DNA from: Dermatemys mawii
Taxonomy: Eukaryota; Chordata; Testudines; Dermatemydidae
Assembly: GCA_007922305.1 (NCBI GenBank)
Contig: ML677373.1
Coordinates: 12,822,127 to 12,886,126 of the forward strand
Direction: 5' to 3'
Length of the DNA stretch: 64,000 nucleotides
The notes beneath the pieces are model-generated. The model had not been told where the DNA came from. It searched no databases and saw nothing but the letters and a program-made list of their open reading frames with translations. This document shows positions 48,850-61,781 of the stretch, one piece after another. Both the position numbers and the translations under genes were made by a program. Every line of letters starts with the position of its first letter. Positions within the stretch are counted from its first letter, which is position 1.

Positions 48850-48943
48850 GCTCAAAACCCTCTTGATTGTGGTGAAAACTAGAAAAGCCCAATTTCTCCA
48901 ATTTTTCTGACTTTTTTTTACCAAAATCAAGAGGGTTTTGAGC
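48850..48943. repeat. Imperfect 24-bp inverted repeat
   Basis: GCTCAAAACCCTCTTGAT (48850-48867) is mirrored by ATCAAGAGGGTTTTGAGC (48926-48943) and the pairing continues inward for a few imperfect bases. Confidence 0.85.
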
Positions 48944-49701
48944 AGAGTGGTATGTGTAAGTAGCTTGTCAAAAGAAACCTTTGCAAAAGAGTCTGACTTC
49001 TCAGAAGTGCTTTTCAGAGTAGCATCTTCATTATACCATCAGTGTCTGCTCATCACTGAAAGTTGCATTATATCTCTAACAGTAATAATCTTTGCTTATT
49101 TGCTCTCTGGGATTGGAGACTTATTATAAGCATTGCATCAGACGAGAAGATGGAAGTCGAGCCCAGTGATTCATCTCAATAACTTAAATTCATGTGAAGT
49201 TCTTGCAGTTTTCATTGTGTAGAGTGAAACCTTCTGTTTTTAGTTAGTACTACATGCAGCAGAGGTGCAGGATATTAGGTACTGGTGGAGCATTGGGATC
49301 AGGTCATCTATTGGAAGTATTAAAGGAGGTGTGCTAAAAGAGAATAGGACAAGATGAGTGGGAGCCCCTTGAGTGTTACCCACAATCTCACCTTCAGTAT
49401 AGAGCAGTTCTGGTGTCAGGAAGCCACTCCTAGTCAAAGGAAGAGCAATCACAGTCAAACAAAGGAGGTTTCTCAGGACTCCCATGTGAATTGAGCTTGG
49501 AAAGACTTTGTACAGAGAATCCTTTCCAAAGCATGAACAGCTCTTCATTGACTCAATGTTTGAATATGTTGATATAACAACTGTACACTGAGATCTGGAG
49601 AGGACATTTGCATATTGGCTTCATGTGTGGCATTTCTACTAACTGGCAGTTCAGCTGCTAGCCAGTAAAGACTAGTCATAGTTTGTGGGCTCTCTCCACC
49701 C

Positions 49702-49830
49702 TAGGGTGACCAGATGTCCCATTTGTTTGTTTGTTTGTTTTTTATAGGGACAGTCCCGATGTTTGGGTCTTTTTCTTATATACCTCCCATCCCTGTCCTA
49801 ATTTTTCACATTTGCTGTCTGGTCACCCTA
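49702..49830. mobile_element. Short MITE with 13-bp terminal inverted repeats
   Basis: TAGGGTGACCAGA begins the element and TCTGGTCACCCTA ends it, a perfect 13-bp inverted repeat. Inside lie a (TTTG)n run at 49723-49742 and TAGGGACAGTCCCGATG. This is a familiar dispersed reptile repeat; its superfamily is not clear to me. Confidence 0.75.
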
Positions 49831-52800
49831 CCCTCCTCCCCCGCCCCATCCACTCCCCAAAAAATAAGAAAGTAACCCGGCAACCAGATTTGCTTTTCTC
49901 TGATAGATTTATTTTTCACTGTAAAATTAAATCTAAGGTAGTAATCCTCTTGTGGTGTTTAATATGGCCCAGAATTGTTGTGAATTATCTGGAATTTTAT
50001 TTTAAGATACCTGACTTAATGCTTTTTATATTCAGCTTGTTCCGTTGATTTAGCGGTGCACAAGACTGGGTGAATTGCATGCCTTCTGCATTTCTTCACA
50101 GATCAACAAACTGATACTGCAATAAATGTGGTGCACAAGTTCTTATCTACAGCTTTATCCCACAACCGTTTTTGCTATTTAGTTTCCTCTCCTGGCTCTG
50201 CAGTAGCGCTTAACGTTATCGCCAAAGTTTGGCTAACATCAGTGAGCAGTGTAGACATGAGGAAGTAAATAAAAACATGTTCATTTGAAGTTTCATTATA
50301 AACTTGGGAAAGAGGAAATCAAAATGAGAGAAGAGGGATTTTTCTAGGAGGGGAGAGGGAAGGAGTGAGGAGAAAGGAAGTTGCACTTTCAAGATTTTCA
50401 TCTGGAGAGTGAAGAAATAACTAGTTTTAAAAGAAAATGTGAAAGCTGCTATTCCATTTAAATGAGAATGAGTACTGATCATCCCAATATAGTGTTCCAA
50501 GCTTCAACCTCCCTCTTTGTCAGGCTGTATTGAAGCATTTCTGCTTCAGTTGCAGGCTCTGTTACATGTTTAATGGCTTGATCTTACAAAGTGTTGAGTT
50601 CCTTCATGAAGCAGTCTTGTCACATCTTGCAAGATCACATCTTAAGTGAGGAAGAAGGTGGTTGCTCAGTAGACTGATGCTTGATATAGCATGACTTCAT
50701 TACCCTATTGGTGGTGAAACTGCCCAACTAGATAAGCCAATTCCAGTGAATTATTTGAAAGAAACTCTCCACTGATTTTTATATGTGACATAATCTAAAC
50801 ACATGGAAAGATACAATTGACCTCTTTCAATAGGGCACAACAAGTGTACTGATAGTCTTCAAAACTGTATGTGATAGGAATATAAAGCCTTTTAAAAAAA
50901 AAAAACCTTAAATCAAGAAGGTAGCCTGTAATATTGATTTAGTTTGTAGATACATCTGGCACTTGCATTTTAATTTCAGAGTTCATAATTTTCCTCTGCT
51001 TGCATTCCTTTTACTAGGTGAATAGTTTCTAAGATGTAAGTAGCACAATGGAAATCCGACTTGAGTTATACTAAAAACATAAATGGTGAAAGAAATCCAG
51101 AAAAATGTTAATTGCAGATTATGATAACTTTTCTCTAAATGTAATACCTGATCCTAGATCCCTTTGCATTTGTGAATAAGAGATGTTTGTTCCCATTTCA
51201 AATGCAGAACAAATCAGTTCATCTTTAGACCTACTTGGGGAGTAGCTTAAGGTGACAGCTGGAATAAATACGAAGTTTTAGGGTCTCCCTCTCTGTGTAG
51301 AAAACAGACTATCAGCCCCTCCCCAGCAATAATTTTATAAATAATCCTGAAGTTCACTGCTAACCTGTATAAATAAAATATGGAAGGGGAAATATATGCT
51401 TGTACCTGTTGAATTTGGTTGGCTTCTGTGTATTCAGGTCAGCATGCACACAGTGTCATTGTGAACTGCATGTTCATATAGCAGCAGCAACTAGAGCTCT
51501 GTGCAGAGAGCAGAAAGCATTTCTTTCAGTTCAGCTGAATGATAATTGTATTGTTACTCTCTGAAACCGTCTTATTTAAACAATTTGTCTCTGGAATTTA
51601 TGCTTTCTTCAGTTTTCTGAACTATGTCTTGCTCTAACTTGTACCAAAACTTTACAGGTTTTAATGTGGAAAAAACAAGCTGCTCAGTTAAGCAAAAGTT
51701 CCCCAGGGGTTTGGGGAGAGAGGGAATACTTTGAGCTATGTATGACCCAGCAGGTTCCACTAATCATAGCAGCTAGATTAATGCAGATGACTTGTGGTCT
51801 AAGCTAGTCAGCTCTTTGGTTTGCATGATCAGCACTAAATTCTAGGCATGCCTCTCTAGCTGAGGTTGAGTAGGTTTTTCCATTATCCTTCTGTACAGTC
51901 AGATTTCAGATCTGATTACTTATGGGAGCTCTACTCTTTGGACATGATAAATATGAAACTGGCATTTTAACAACTTCAGTCTGATTTTCAGTTCTTGCTG
52001 TTTACCTGTGGATTACAGTCTAGTTGAGTAAAAGAATTATTGATTAGAGATGCTGAAAATAGCTGTTCAGATCTGATTAACTGGGTAGTTAAATTCCAGA
52101 CATATGCCTTGATACTGGAAATCAATTCACTTATCAGAAAGGAGTTAAAATTGGTCATTGAATTGTGGAAATCATCATCTTCCTCCCACCCCTATAGCTT
52201 CTCTGGAAAAATCTCACAAAATGACTTGTGGGATTGTACCTTTGTTTCCATGCAGTAGTGATATTGTGCAGTTCTAGTCATTCATCTGGTCTTAATAGTA
52301 CTGTTGGAGAAACCACTGTCTAAGACCATCCTGATGGCACTCTGTGAAAGACTAATAGTTGGAGGGTAGAATGAAAAGCATATACCAAAGCTATAGATAG
52401 GGAAGAAAGAGCCAGAGAAATACAGAGAGGGAAATGGGAAGGAAGTGCTAGCAGTAATGGAGCCTGACAGCTGAAACTCGCTTTTAAGTACTCACTGCTA
52501 CCGTCCCTAACCTGACATGCAAATATTTGCCTCACAAAAAGTCAACTGTGTATCAGCTTTCCTTGTTTGTTCAGAATTCCTGAAAATCTTTATGTAAAGT
52601 TTATATAGCTGAAACTTTGTCTTTGAAATATAGTTTAATAGTGCTTATGAAAAGTGCCACATGGAACTGGAAACGTATAGACCCAGAACAAGTACTGCAC
52701 AGACCACCAGTGCAGGCTTCTCTTTGCTCCACTCAGACGCCTACTCTAGTGGTACTAAAATTGTGTTTTTTCCAGAACATGATTTAGCCAGGCATAGGGA

Positions 52801-55800
52801 TCAGGAGTCCAATGAAGTTTAAGTTGATAACTGTTTTTTAAATTCAGTTTAAATGCAGTGGCCCTTTCTCTATTTTGACCAACTGATCTGGGTTTAAACA
52901 GTCTGAAGCAATTCTAAACTGTGTTGGAAAACAGTTTTACTCCCATTGCAAAGGAAAACCAGTATGCCTTAGCCTCATTCCTGGAGAAGACCACTTCTAG
53001 GCTTGAGGGGATGACTTACTCACCCAGCCCATTTAGTCCTTATTCCCTACCGAGACTGCCAAGAAGGATGCAAATTGTAATTTATAATTAGGCTTGGCAG
53101 AATTCAGTTTTTATTTTTATAATTTCAGCAAGTATAGAGTTTAAGCTTTTTTTTTCAAATTTTATTGATATTTTTAATTTGCTCAGTTGCAGGCAGTTAT
53201 GGGAGAATAGAGGTCAGACGACCATTTAAGGACTGACATTGAGAATCCAAAAGCTAAGCTTTATGAATGCCACATTGTTGTCTGCAGCTCTCGCTCAGCT
53301 AATGCCAGAGCTGGCTGTTTTAGCAGAGCTGTAAATACATGCTTTATACAGCATTCATTATATACATTATTAAGATGGGACTCTTCTCTGGCAGCATTTT
53401 TCTTATTTTTCCTATCTGTACACTTCTGTTGTTGATGGAAATATTTTTTTCATCTGTTTGCATGTGTCTGATGAAATCAACATTTACAAACATTTAGAGA
53501 TATAAATAGGCTTGGAAGGATTAGATGTTTCTCTCTTCTAGAAACTGGACTGAGACCCTCAACTCTCTCCATGTAGGCCCCCACAAGAAAACAAGAAAAG
53601 TTACTAGGTGTGATCATTCCTGACCTGGGCTTTATTTATACCAGAGATCTAGAAGGGAAGTGCACTATCTACCATTACTGATCCTTTGAGCCATCCAATC
53701 TCAATTATGTTACATTCCAAATTTTGTTTGAAAAATTTTGAACACTGTTAAGCATGCCTCTCACGTTTTGTGTCCTGGAGTGGACATTCCCTCAGAACCT
53801 ACTCTTCTCCGTAATCTTTCCAGCAGTTGCCTTCACTCAACCTATTGTAATAAAAGTAATATTAAAAAACAAAACAAAACAACAAGCAAACAAAAAAAAC
53901 AGGAACCAGCACATGCAATGCGATAACTTTACTTCTCTCCCCTTTACCAGCCTCTATTCTTGCATTTGTGTCATGCAAAACCTCTCTCTTGTGTTGGGAT
54001 CATGTTTCCAATCAGTGTACAGTGCCATACACAACTGTGATGCTATTTAAATTATAAATGGTAGAAGACATCCTGCAAAGTTAAGGGACATTAACACTTA
54101 CATGATTCTACTCTTTGTCTGTGTTGAGAATAGTTGAATTATCTTTCCCTCCCTCAAAGCTGAAAGGCCTTAAACAAAAGAGGGCACAAATTAATCTACA
54201 GCTCCTAAAGTCTTCAATATAATAGCTGCTACTCCAGGTTTTTTGTCTGCTAGCACTAAAGAACTCGATTCCAATCTTTTTGCTCTTTAACATATTTCCA
54301 GTTTTGTAGGTTACTCTAGGAACAGTTTAAACCTGAACGTGCAACGTATGGTAAATGAATTTATGTGCAGTTTTCATGATGAAGAGTGAAAAAGAGCTCT
54401 TCCCATTTTGATTTATAATAATTGCTGTTGCTATGTTGTTTTTAACTAGTGCATTTGTAGAGGTGAGTAGCCTGAGGATCCATAGCCAGATAACCCACAT
54501 GAAACTTAGATGGTTGAAACTTGCTGGAAACCACTCTGGGTTGTATCGCTAGCTAGGAGAATAATCTGCCCCCTGCGTAGAGCTTGACTCTTTTTGTTCT
54601 GTTTCATCACTGTGATTAAATGGAGATCTGAGGTGAAGACTGCTCTTCTTCCTTTTATAGCCTTGCCTGAAGAGCTCAGCTTCCAAACAGCTGTTTGAAA
54701 CTCAGCTTAATTGGATAGCTGTATTTCCAAGGAGGTTTATGGCTGCATATTAGCAATATTGCTATAAACCATCTGGGACCAGCTGGCATCCTGTTATCAT
54801 GTCATATCGATCTCTAATGTCTCTATGGCCAGATTCCTGTTAGTGAGTTAGTGGCATGAATTTGTGCTTGTTGGAATTTTGGGAGCTCAATCTTGTGAAA
54901 ATAGCCCCATTGCAGATTTGGAGAATGATTTGTAAAAATATCCATGTGCCACTTGGTCTACATCTTCTGTTTTGTTGTGCGGGGGCTATTAATTATGAAG
55001 CCCTCTCCACAAGGCCTAGAGAGGGTCACAGTTCACACCATTGATCTCCTGATTTAGAATCTGCCAGAAGAGAAGAGGTTAGTGTTGCTGAGACTTACAG
55101 TGGAAATATTGTGCTCTTATAAGGTGTTTGGGAGCTTAAAATAGTCTGTGATGAAAAACTATGCCCTAGAGTGTCAGTGACCTGCATTATGATATTCCAC
55201 ACTGCAGTCATAAAAAGTTCTGTTCTTGAGGTTAATTTGTTCTTGACCTGGAATAGTTCTGCTGATTTGGGACCTGATTCAGAACATGGGTGTTTAATTA
55301 GCCCTGATCTTTTTCTCCATGAAAATTTGTTGCCTCAGCTGTCTGACTTAAGGTTCTGCGGCTTGTTGCTGCTCTCCTGCATTTAGTGCCTACGTATCTG
55401 CGTTGTTCAAGTATGGACATTCTGATTTTGCCCACACACTTCAGTGAGTTTAGGGACAAGGAAGAAATGACTTTTCTTTTGCAAGTTTTTATGGTACTGT
55501 TAATAACGTGAGATTTAAAATAATTCATTTTTAATTGTTGAGGTACAGTATAATTAACTGCATGTTTGAAACCAGAATAGATGGTCAGTCTTCTGTCTCT
55601 TTGTAGAAAGAATGCTCTTCTCAATTTAAAACTACGCTACAGTATGCCATATCCTTCTATAACCTTTCTAATGGTGAGTGACCTAAATACAAGCATTTTA
55701 TTTTCTACCTTTTCCCAACCTTCATAACAGTGAGCTACAGTGATTGCTATTGGCTCCATCAGTTGGATGCTCTGAATGTTAATTGCTTGTTTTAATATTA

Positions 55801-57275
55801 ACTTAGTGTAAGAGAATTCCATATAAACATTTTCTTCTTTATAGAGAGTGTTCATGTCCAGTTCTGTTTATTACCCTTCAAAGTGAAAGAGGAACTTTAG
55901 CCTAGCGGAAACTTTCAGAAGCATCTGCTTTAGCGTGTAGGTGTCACCAGCTTTAGCCCGCCGCACCTCCCCTGACATTGCATAATTCAGAAGATCCGTT
56001 ACTGTAAGCCTCCGCCATTGTGACTTAAAAAAAAATCCAGCTTGGTTCAAATGTGGAAATTCTAGCCCTTGCTGCTTAGGATAGGAGCTCTGCTATCCTC
56101 TCCCAAGAGTTTCTACAGATGGCCACCTTATTTCTTCCTCTCTGGTAGGACACTTTCCCATGCCACTCTGCAATGAGTTTGGCTGGCACTATTATAGTAA
56201 ACAGCCTAGTGGCATATGGACCCAAGTGGCTTTGGGAACACCAGCTGCAGCTGCGTCATCTGTGCCTTTTGTGGCCCTCAAGAGTGAGAGCAGCTGAAAT
56301 CACCACCACCTCTGGAACACAGTGCCAGTTCTCTGTATTGTTGCACTATACTTTTACCAGTGGAAATAGGGACTGAATTGTTTAATGGAACTAAAAATGT
56401 TAATACCCTCCTTTCCCTTCCCCTCATCCTTTGGCACGTGATATTCACCATGACTGGGGCTGGAGAGCAGTGCTGTGCAGAGGTGCTCCAAAGCTGATGT
56501 GTCAATAAGCCTGTCTTATTTTTTTTTTAAAAAAGTATGGGAATAAAGGAATGGAGTTTTGAAACTTTCACCTTCCATTGGAACTGTAAATATAATACAA
56601 CTGTCTGTTTTATGTATAGCTGCTGACATTGGGGCCCTGAGAGATGCCCCCTCCACACCTGCAGAACACCTGAGCCTGGTATGAAGGAGAAGGGAGCATA
56701 CTAAGGAGAATATATTCAAGTAGATCCTGCAAGGCACTGATGCATCCGACCACAAACAAAGGACCTGGCAGGCCAACATGGCAGACAGTATGGAGAGGGA
56801 CAGAGATGATGGGAGAAAAGGAGAGAGACCCAAGAATCCCATCAGAAAAAGGAAAGGGAGATGCATCAGGACACAATGGGGCTTCTCTGGCAGGAAACAG
56901 AAACGGTGCAGGTTCTTACTGACCTGTAGGTCCATGGACTCGCCACCCTGTGCAGTCACTGGAGAACTCCATGGTGGGAGGTCCCAGCTCTCCCCAGTGA
57001 TCCATGTAGCATCATGAGTCACATACCCACTGTTATCAGTGTACACAGAGGAATAGTAAGGACAACTACAGCTTCACATACCCTGACCTACAAGAGAGAT
57101 GGTTGGTGTACATGTAGCCAAAATGGGCTGCATTTGTGCAGTGAGATGGATAGAACTGTTTGCGGCCTTTCTAAATTTAATGTTCAGTTAATTTGCCAGG
57201 CCTAGTAGCCATGAGCTGTACTTACTGCTCTGCATGTCTTCCCCTGCTGAGGGAGTGGGGGGTAACCGCCTAGAA

Positions 57276-57549
57276 CAGTGATCCTCAGACTGAGGCTCAG
57301 GTGCCGCATGTGGCTCTTTGTAGCACATGATATTAAAACACTGATTTAATTAACCAAATTAAAATGATTAACTATTCAGGATGTTTTTATTATGTTGTTG
57401 ACCATTTGTAGAATATTTGATCAGTCATTCTGCTGTGAGAATAATATGCATAAAAATAGTAAATGAGACCATGAATTTACACTGTGGTGGTTTGGGTAAT
57501 GTTAATTGCTAATGTGTCTCCTGAACCACTGAGGTGGTGAGCATCACTG
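57276..57549. mobile_element. hAT non-autonomous element, 274 bp, in GRB2 intron
   Basis: Ends CAGTGATCCTCAGACTGAGG and, inward, CAGTGATGCTCACCACCTCA form an inverted repeat. Perfect duplications GCCTAGAA flank it (57268-57275, 57550-57557). Confidence 0.88.
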
Positions 57550-60500
57550 GCCTAGAATGCAAATGCAAACATGTTGAGGCCATTGAGTAGGTATGGGCAT
57601 GCAAATGTGATTATAATGGCAGAACAGCTACTTCTTGTAGCTGTGCCTGCAATCTGTTACAAAATCATGATTATGGTATAGTGTGAACAGTCTTTTTGTC
57701 AGCCAAGATCATCTTGTGACCTGTTACGCAGTTGCTTGCTAGGAGCATATCTATGTAAATTGCTGATTTGTTTTAAATGGTGGTGAAAGCAATGTTCATT
57801 TACCAGTCCCGTCAGAAAGATTACATCTTGTGGAGCTCTTTAATTTTTTCACCATTCCCCTGTAGTACTAGTTTAAAACGCTGATAACATTTATAGTGAA
57901 CTACAAAGGTCACATGCATCACAAGCTGTGATTGAAAGCGGCCTATAGCTCTCTTGCTGACCTACATATTATGTGGTTTTTCACAGAAGCAGCTATGACT
58001 TTTTTACTGGAAAAAGTTTTTAATAATGAGTTGTTATTCAACCATTGGTTCCATTTGTTTTAAGTCCATAAGCAATGAATGAGCTTATGTGTTAATTTAC
58101 CACTGGTTTGGTTTCTCTGAACAATTTTGTTCAGTCTTATACCATCCTAGTGATTACAGCTAGAGCTTTAATATAAATCTTGCTTCTCTTTATCTCTCCT
58201 TCCTCTAGTCTAATGTATTCTATAACTTACTCTTAGCCAGATATATTCCATTGTGGGAGTTGTCTTGTTGGCCACCTTCAGTGATCACTCTAACTCTTTA
58301 TCCTGAGGTCATTCTATATGAGATTTTTGCTGAAAAAACTTTCAGCCTTTTCCATGTGGAAAGAATAAGTTTACTTACCACTTCCTCTTTCTTTTGCTGC
58401 CTTGAGCAAAGATCCTAAAAATGGCTCATTCATGCAAGAAAACCAATTGATACCTACTCCGTTTGGCTGTCTTTCATCTTTGTTGACCACTGATATGAAT
58501 TCACTAGTGATCACCAGGAATTTAGTACTACATATCTACCTTGTAGTGAAAAATGATAAGCAGATAATTTCTAATTTTGTAAAGTCAGGTCATGTCTGTC
58601 TTTCTCCTATTGATTATTTGCAATTAAGGCATCAGGAAGAGATCTGATAGAGCTGCAGTAGGATACAATCTTTACTTGTGCCTCTGGCATTCTCCAATAT
58701 CTGAAATTGCCAGTTCTGCCGCAACACAAGAAGAAATGTGTGGTGTGTGGGGGTGATACCTGCTTCCACCAGCCTTTTGGAAGTGGTCAGAATAGTCAAG
58801 GATCTAGTAAAATATTGACTTACTCTGACGTAAACCTTGAAAAGCTTGGAAATTGGCCTCCTGTTATCTTGGACTTCATGCTTTCCATCTGTCTTGAAAT
58901 GAAGAGATTAGGACTGATCCTACCTATGCATTCGAGGCAGAGTCAGATAATCTCATTATTCTGATCTCATTACATTTAGTCTTCTGTATCTGAAAATTCC
59001 TTCTATTTAACCCTGTCTTCAACAGCAACAAAATGGTATAAAATGGTAATTATGAGGCATGGTGTACTGTTTGCTCCTGGAGTGAGCAGTTACTTTCCCT
59101 CTTCAGTGTCCAAACAAACTCTTATTTTGAGGTGAAAAACCTATTCAAGTTCTAGTTATCCAGGCAGCCTATGTAAGGGTGATTCATAGCTTATTTATTT
59201 GAATTATAAAAGAATAATTGTCACCCAGAATGGTGCAGCAAACATCTAAGAGATGTTAATGGGATTAGATTAACATTTCTGCGTACTAACGCTTTTAATT
59301 TCTGGGTTCAGAATATTTATATCAGATATGATCCCTTCTGAAAATCAGATCCTTGTGGGACAAAATTAAATTTAGATCTAAAATAAGTGATGTACCTAGA
59401 GATTTACAGTTTGGAGAGATGCCAGTACTAGCTCATGGTAGACCAGAAATTTCAGATTAGCTTTTTGGATAGAACGGTAACTTAATTTTCGGAGGAGGAT
59501 TGGTAAATTGAGGCCTTATTGACCTCACAGTGGAGTGGTCTGTGGTCTCATTTCAATATGACCTGATCCACTGACTTGTCAGTTCCTGACCTTTTTCATG
59601 CTGGTACTTAAGAAATATAGGTACGTGTTCTATGCTTTTGAAAAATTGGCTGAAGTTTTAGCTCGCAGTCCCTATTTTTCCATTCCTGGTGCAGAAGTGC
59701 ATTGCCGTTATTGGGAGGTTTGCTTTAGCTGACTGCAGAAGATTAAATTATGATGCTTTGTGACCAAAAAAAGGGTTAGTGTATGCTTTGGACTAGCATG
59801 TCTTACTGTAAACACTTTCTAATGCAAACTTTGTCACATGAATTGAGGTTTACAAAAGACTTTTGTCTCTAACCTGTGAGGAAAGCGCTGTTCTTCCTGG
59901 ACAATCCCAGACCTAGGTTATGAAACAAACTCTTTCACTTGATTGGGCCTGTGTACATAAGGAAGGTAATAAGATAAAATGAGGATTAGCTGGCAGCTGC
60001 TACATTTGGTAGTTGTGGGTAGAAGTAAGAGTCTGATTCCTTGATGGCTTTAAAAGTGCGTTTCGCTGTAACTTCTTTGGAACATGCGCATGGGGCATTT
60101 GAGATTATATTGTACCATAATGCTAGACTTCCAGATCAATGAATGCTGGGCATGTCTCTTGAGAGTGTATAAACAGTGCCTTTGCCTTTGTCTTTTTTCC
60201 TGGTAACTTATTGCAGTATGAGGGCAGCTAACACAAGACACACAATCTGACATTAAATACTGTTGAATTTTAGGACAGCCCCCTCCCCCCCCCCCCAAGC
60301 CTGGACATTTAATATGCAGGCGTGGCAGGACGGAGGAGAACGAGTTTGTGGTTTTTTTTCTTTCCTTTTACCGCTTCTTCTTTTTTTCCTGGTTCTCTCC
60401 TCACTTCTCATAGGCCATGCCCATGGTAGTGAAGACAAGACTATAGTATGATCTTGCCTAGGTTGATCCCACATCATTATCTGCCTGGAGCACATTGGTT

Positions 60501-61378
60501 GTGGGACTCTAATTAGGATTTGTTGCCATTCATCAACATGGGTGCGTAGTCTGCCCTTGCTACATTCCTATTGCTGCCGGCCTAGGGAGCAAGAGAGTAG
60601 GAATTTAATCAGGTTTTCCCCACAGCAGAACATGGTTCTATAGTCACTGGGACAGCCCATTATTCTATTACTTAAATTATTTTTCTCACTGTTTAGAATA
60701 ATCCCTTTGAAACACAAAACTGGTGTTTGTTTCCTTACCAAAAAAACAGTGCCTCAGTTATGCATTCACACTAGGTGGTGATGTTGGTTTTGTTTGTGAG
60801 AGCTGCATGGCACTCCATGTTGTTTTAACACACACTTTTTTTAGATAAGTGAAGAATTTTTTTAATGAGTGGTGGGAAATTGCAAAGACGAAAACTGCAT
60901 GATCTGGAGTAATGTAGTGATAGCATGTCTGTTCCATTTTGGGGGTTCCTGGAGGGTGGAGATGAAATGGGATGGAGTGAAGGAGAGTTACTTCTCCAAC
61001 AATTTTTTTTGGGGGGGCGGGGGTGGTTTGCAAGCAGTTATAAAGAATGGTTGAGACTAACAAATTCAGAGGTTTCATTGTCTTTGGTGTTATCACAGTT
61101 CAAAGTGGTTACACCAGTATTCTCCCCCTCTTCATGGTCACCAAGGGGACCCACTTTTAGGCTCCTGGGTCCTCAGCTGTCACATCTCTTTGATGGAGAC
61201 CCATGTGTGTGTCTCTCCTTACTGGGGTTTTTCCATGCTGCAAAGTTCCCTGCCTACACTGTGACATCCCCAACAAACCAGATGGTCTAAAAGGCTCATG
61301 TCTGAACTTTTGCTTACTCTTTGAAAGCTATGAACTACATAATTACCAGCAATTATGAGTTATCACACAGGTCTTTCT

Positions 61379-61781
61379 AAGCAAGCACATTTATTAAGGT
61401 GACATGAAAGCATTAGATAAAACATACTGAAAAAAAATTAAGGTCACCCCCATCTCCAGCAAGGGGTTTCTGGCAAGTGTCCATCTTTACAAAACTGCTG
61501 AAGAGTTTTTAATCAGGTGTCTTGCTTTGCTTCCAGAGGTAGAAGATGATCTGCAGTCAGTCTGGATAGGGAGCTGTCCCTGCAGATGATGGATTTAGTA
61601 ATCCAGCAACTTCTAGTAAAAGGAGGTTTGTTTTACAAGAAGCAGGAGGCAAGTAATGACTGATTTGCAGAATTGCTTGTTTTTAAAGCATTCAGGACAA
61701 ATTTTGGAGCCAGAAGATTCACATGGTCATTTATTCAGAAATTTGTTTTGCATAAAGCAAGCACATTTATTAAGGTGACAT
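61379..61781 (+). repeat. Direct repeat of a 27-nt motif
   Basis: AAGCAAGCACATTTATTAAG followed by GTGACAT occurs near 61379 and again near 61755, about 375 bp apart. It may mark an LTR or an internally duplicated dispersed repeat of unknown class. Confidence 0.6.

Noticed and set aside
56516..57046. 176-codon minus-strand open frame in the GRB2 intron
   Set aside because: The composition is leucine- and serine-rich without a recognisable domain, and no splice or promoter context supports it. Most likely chance.
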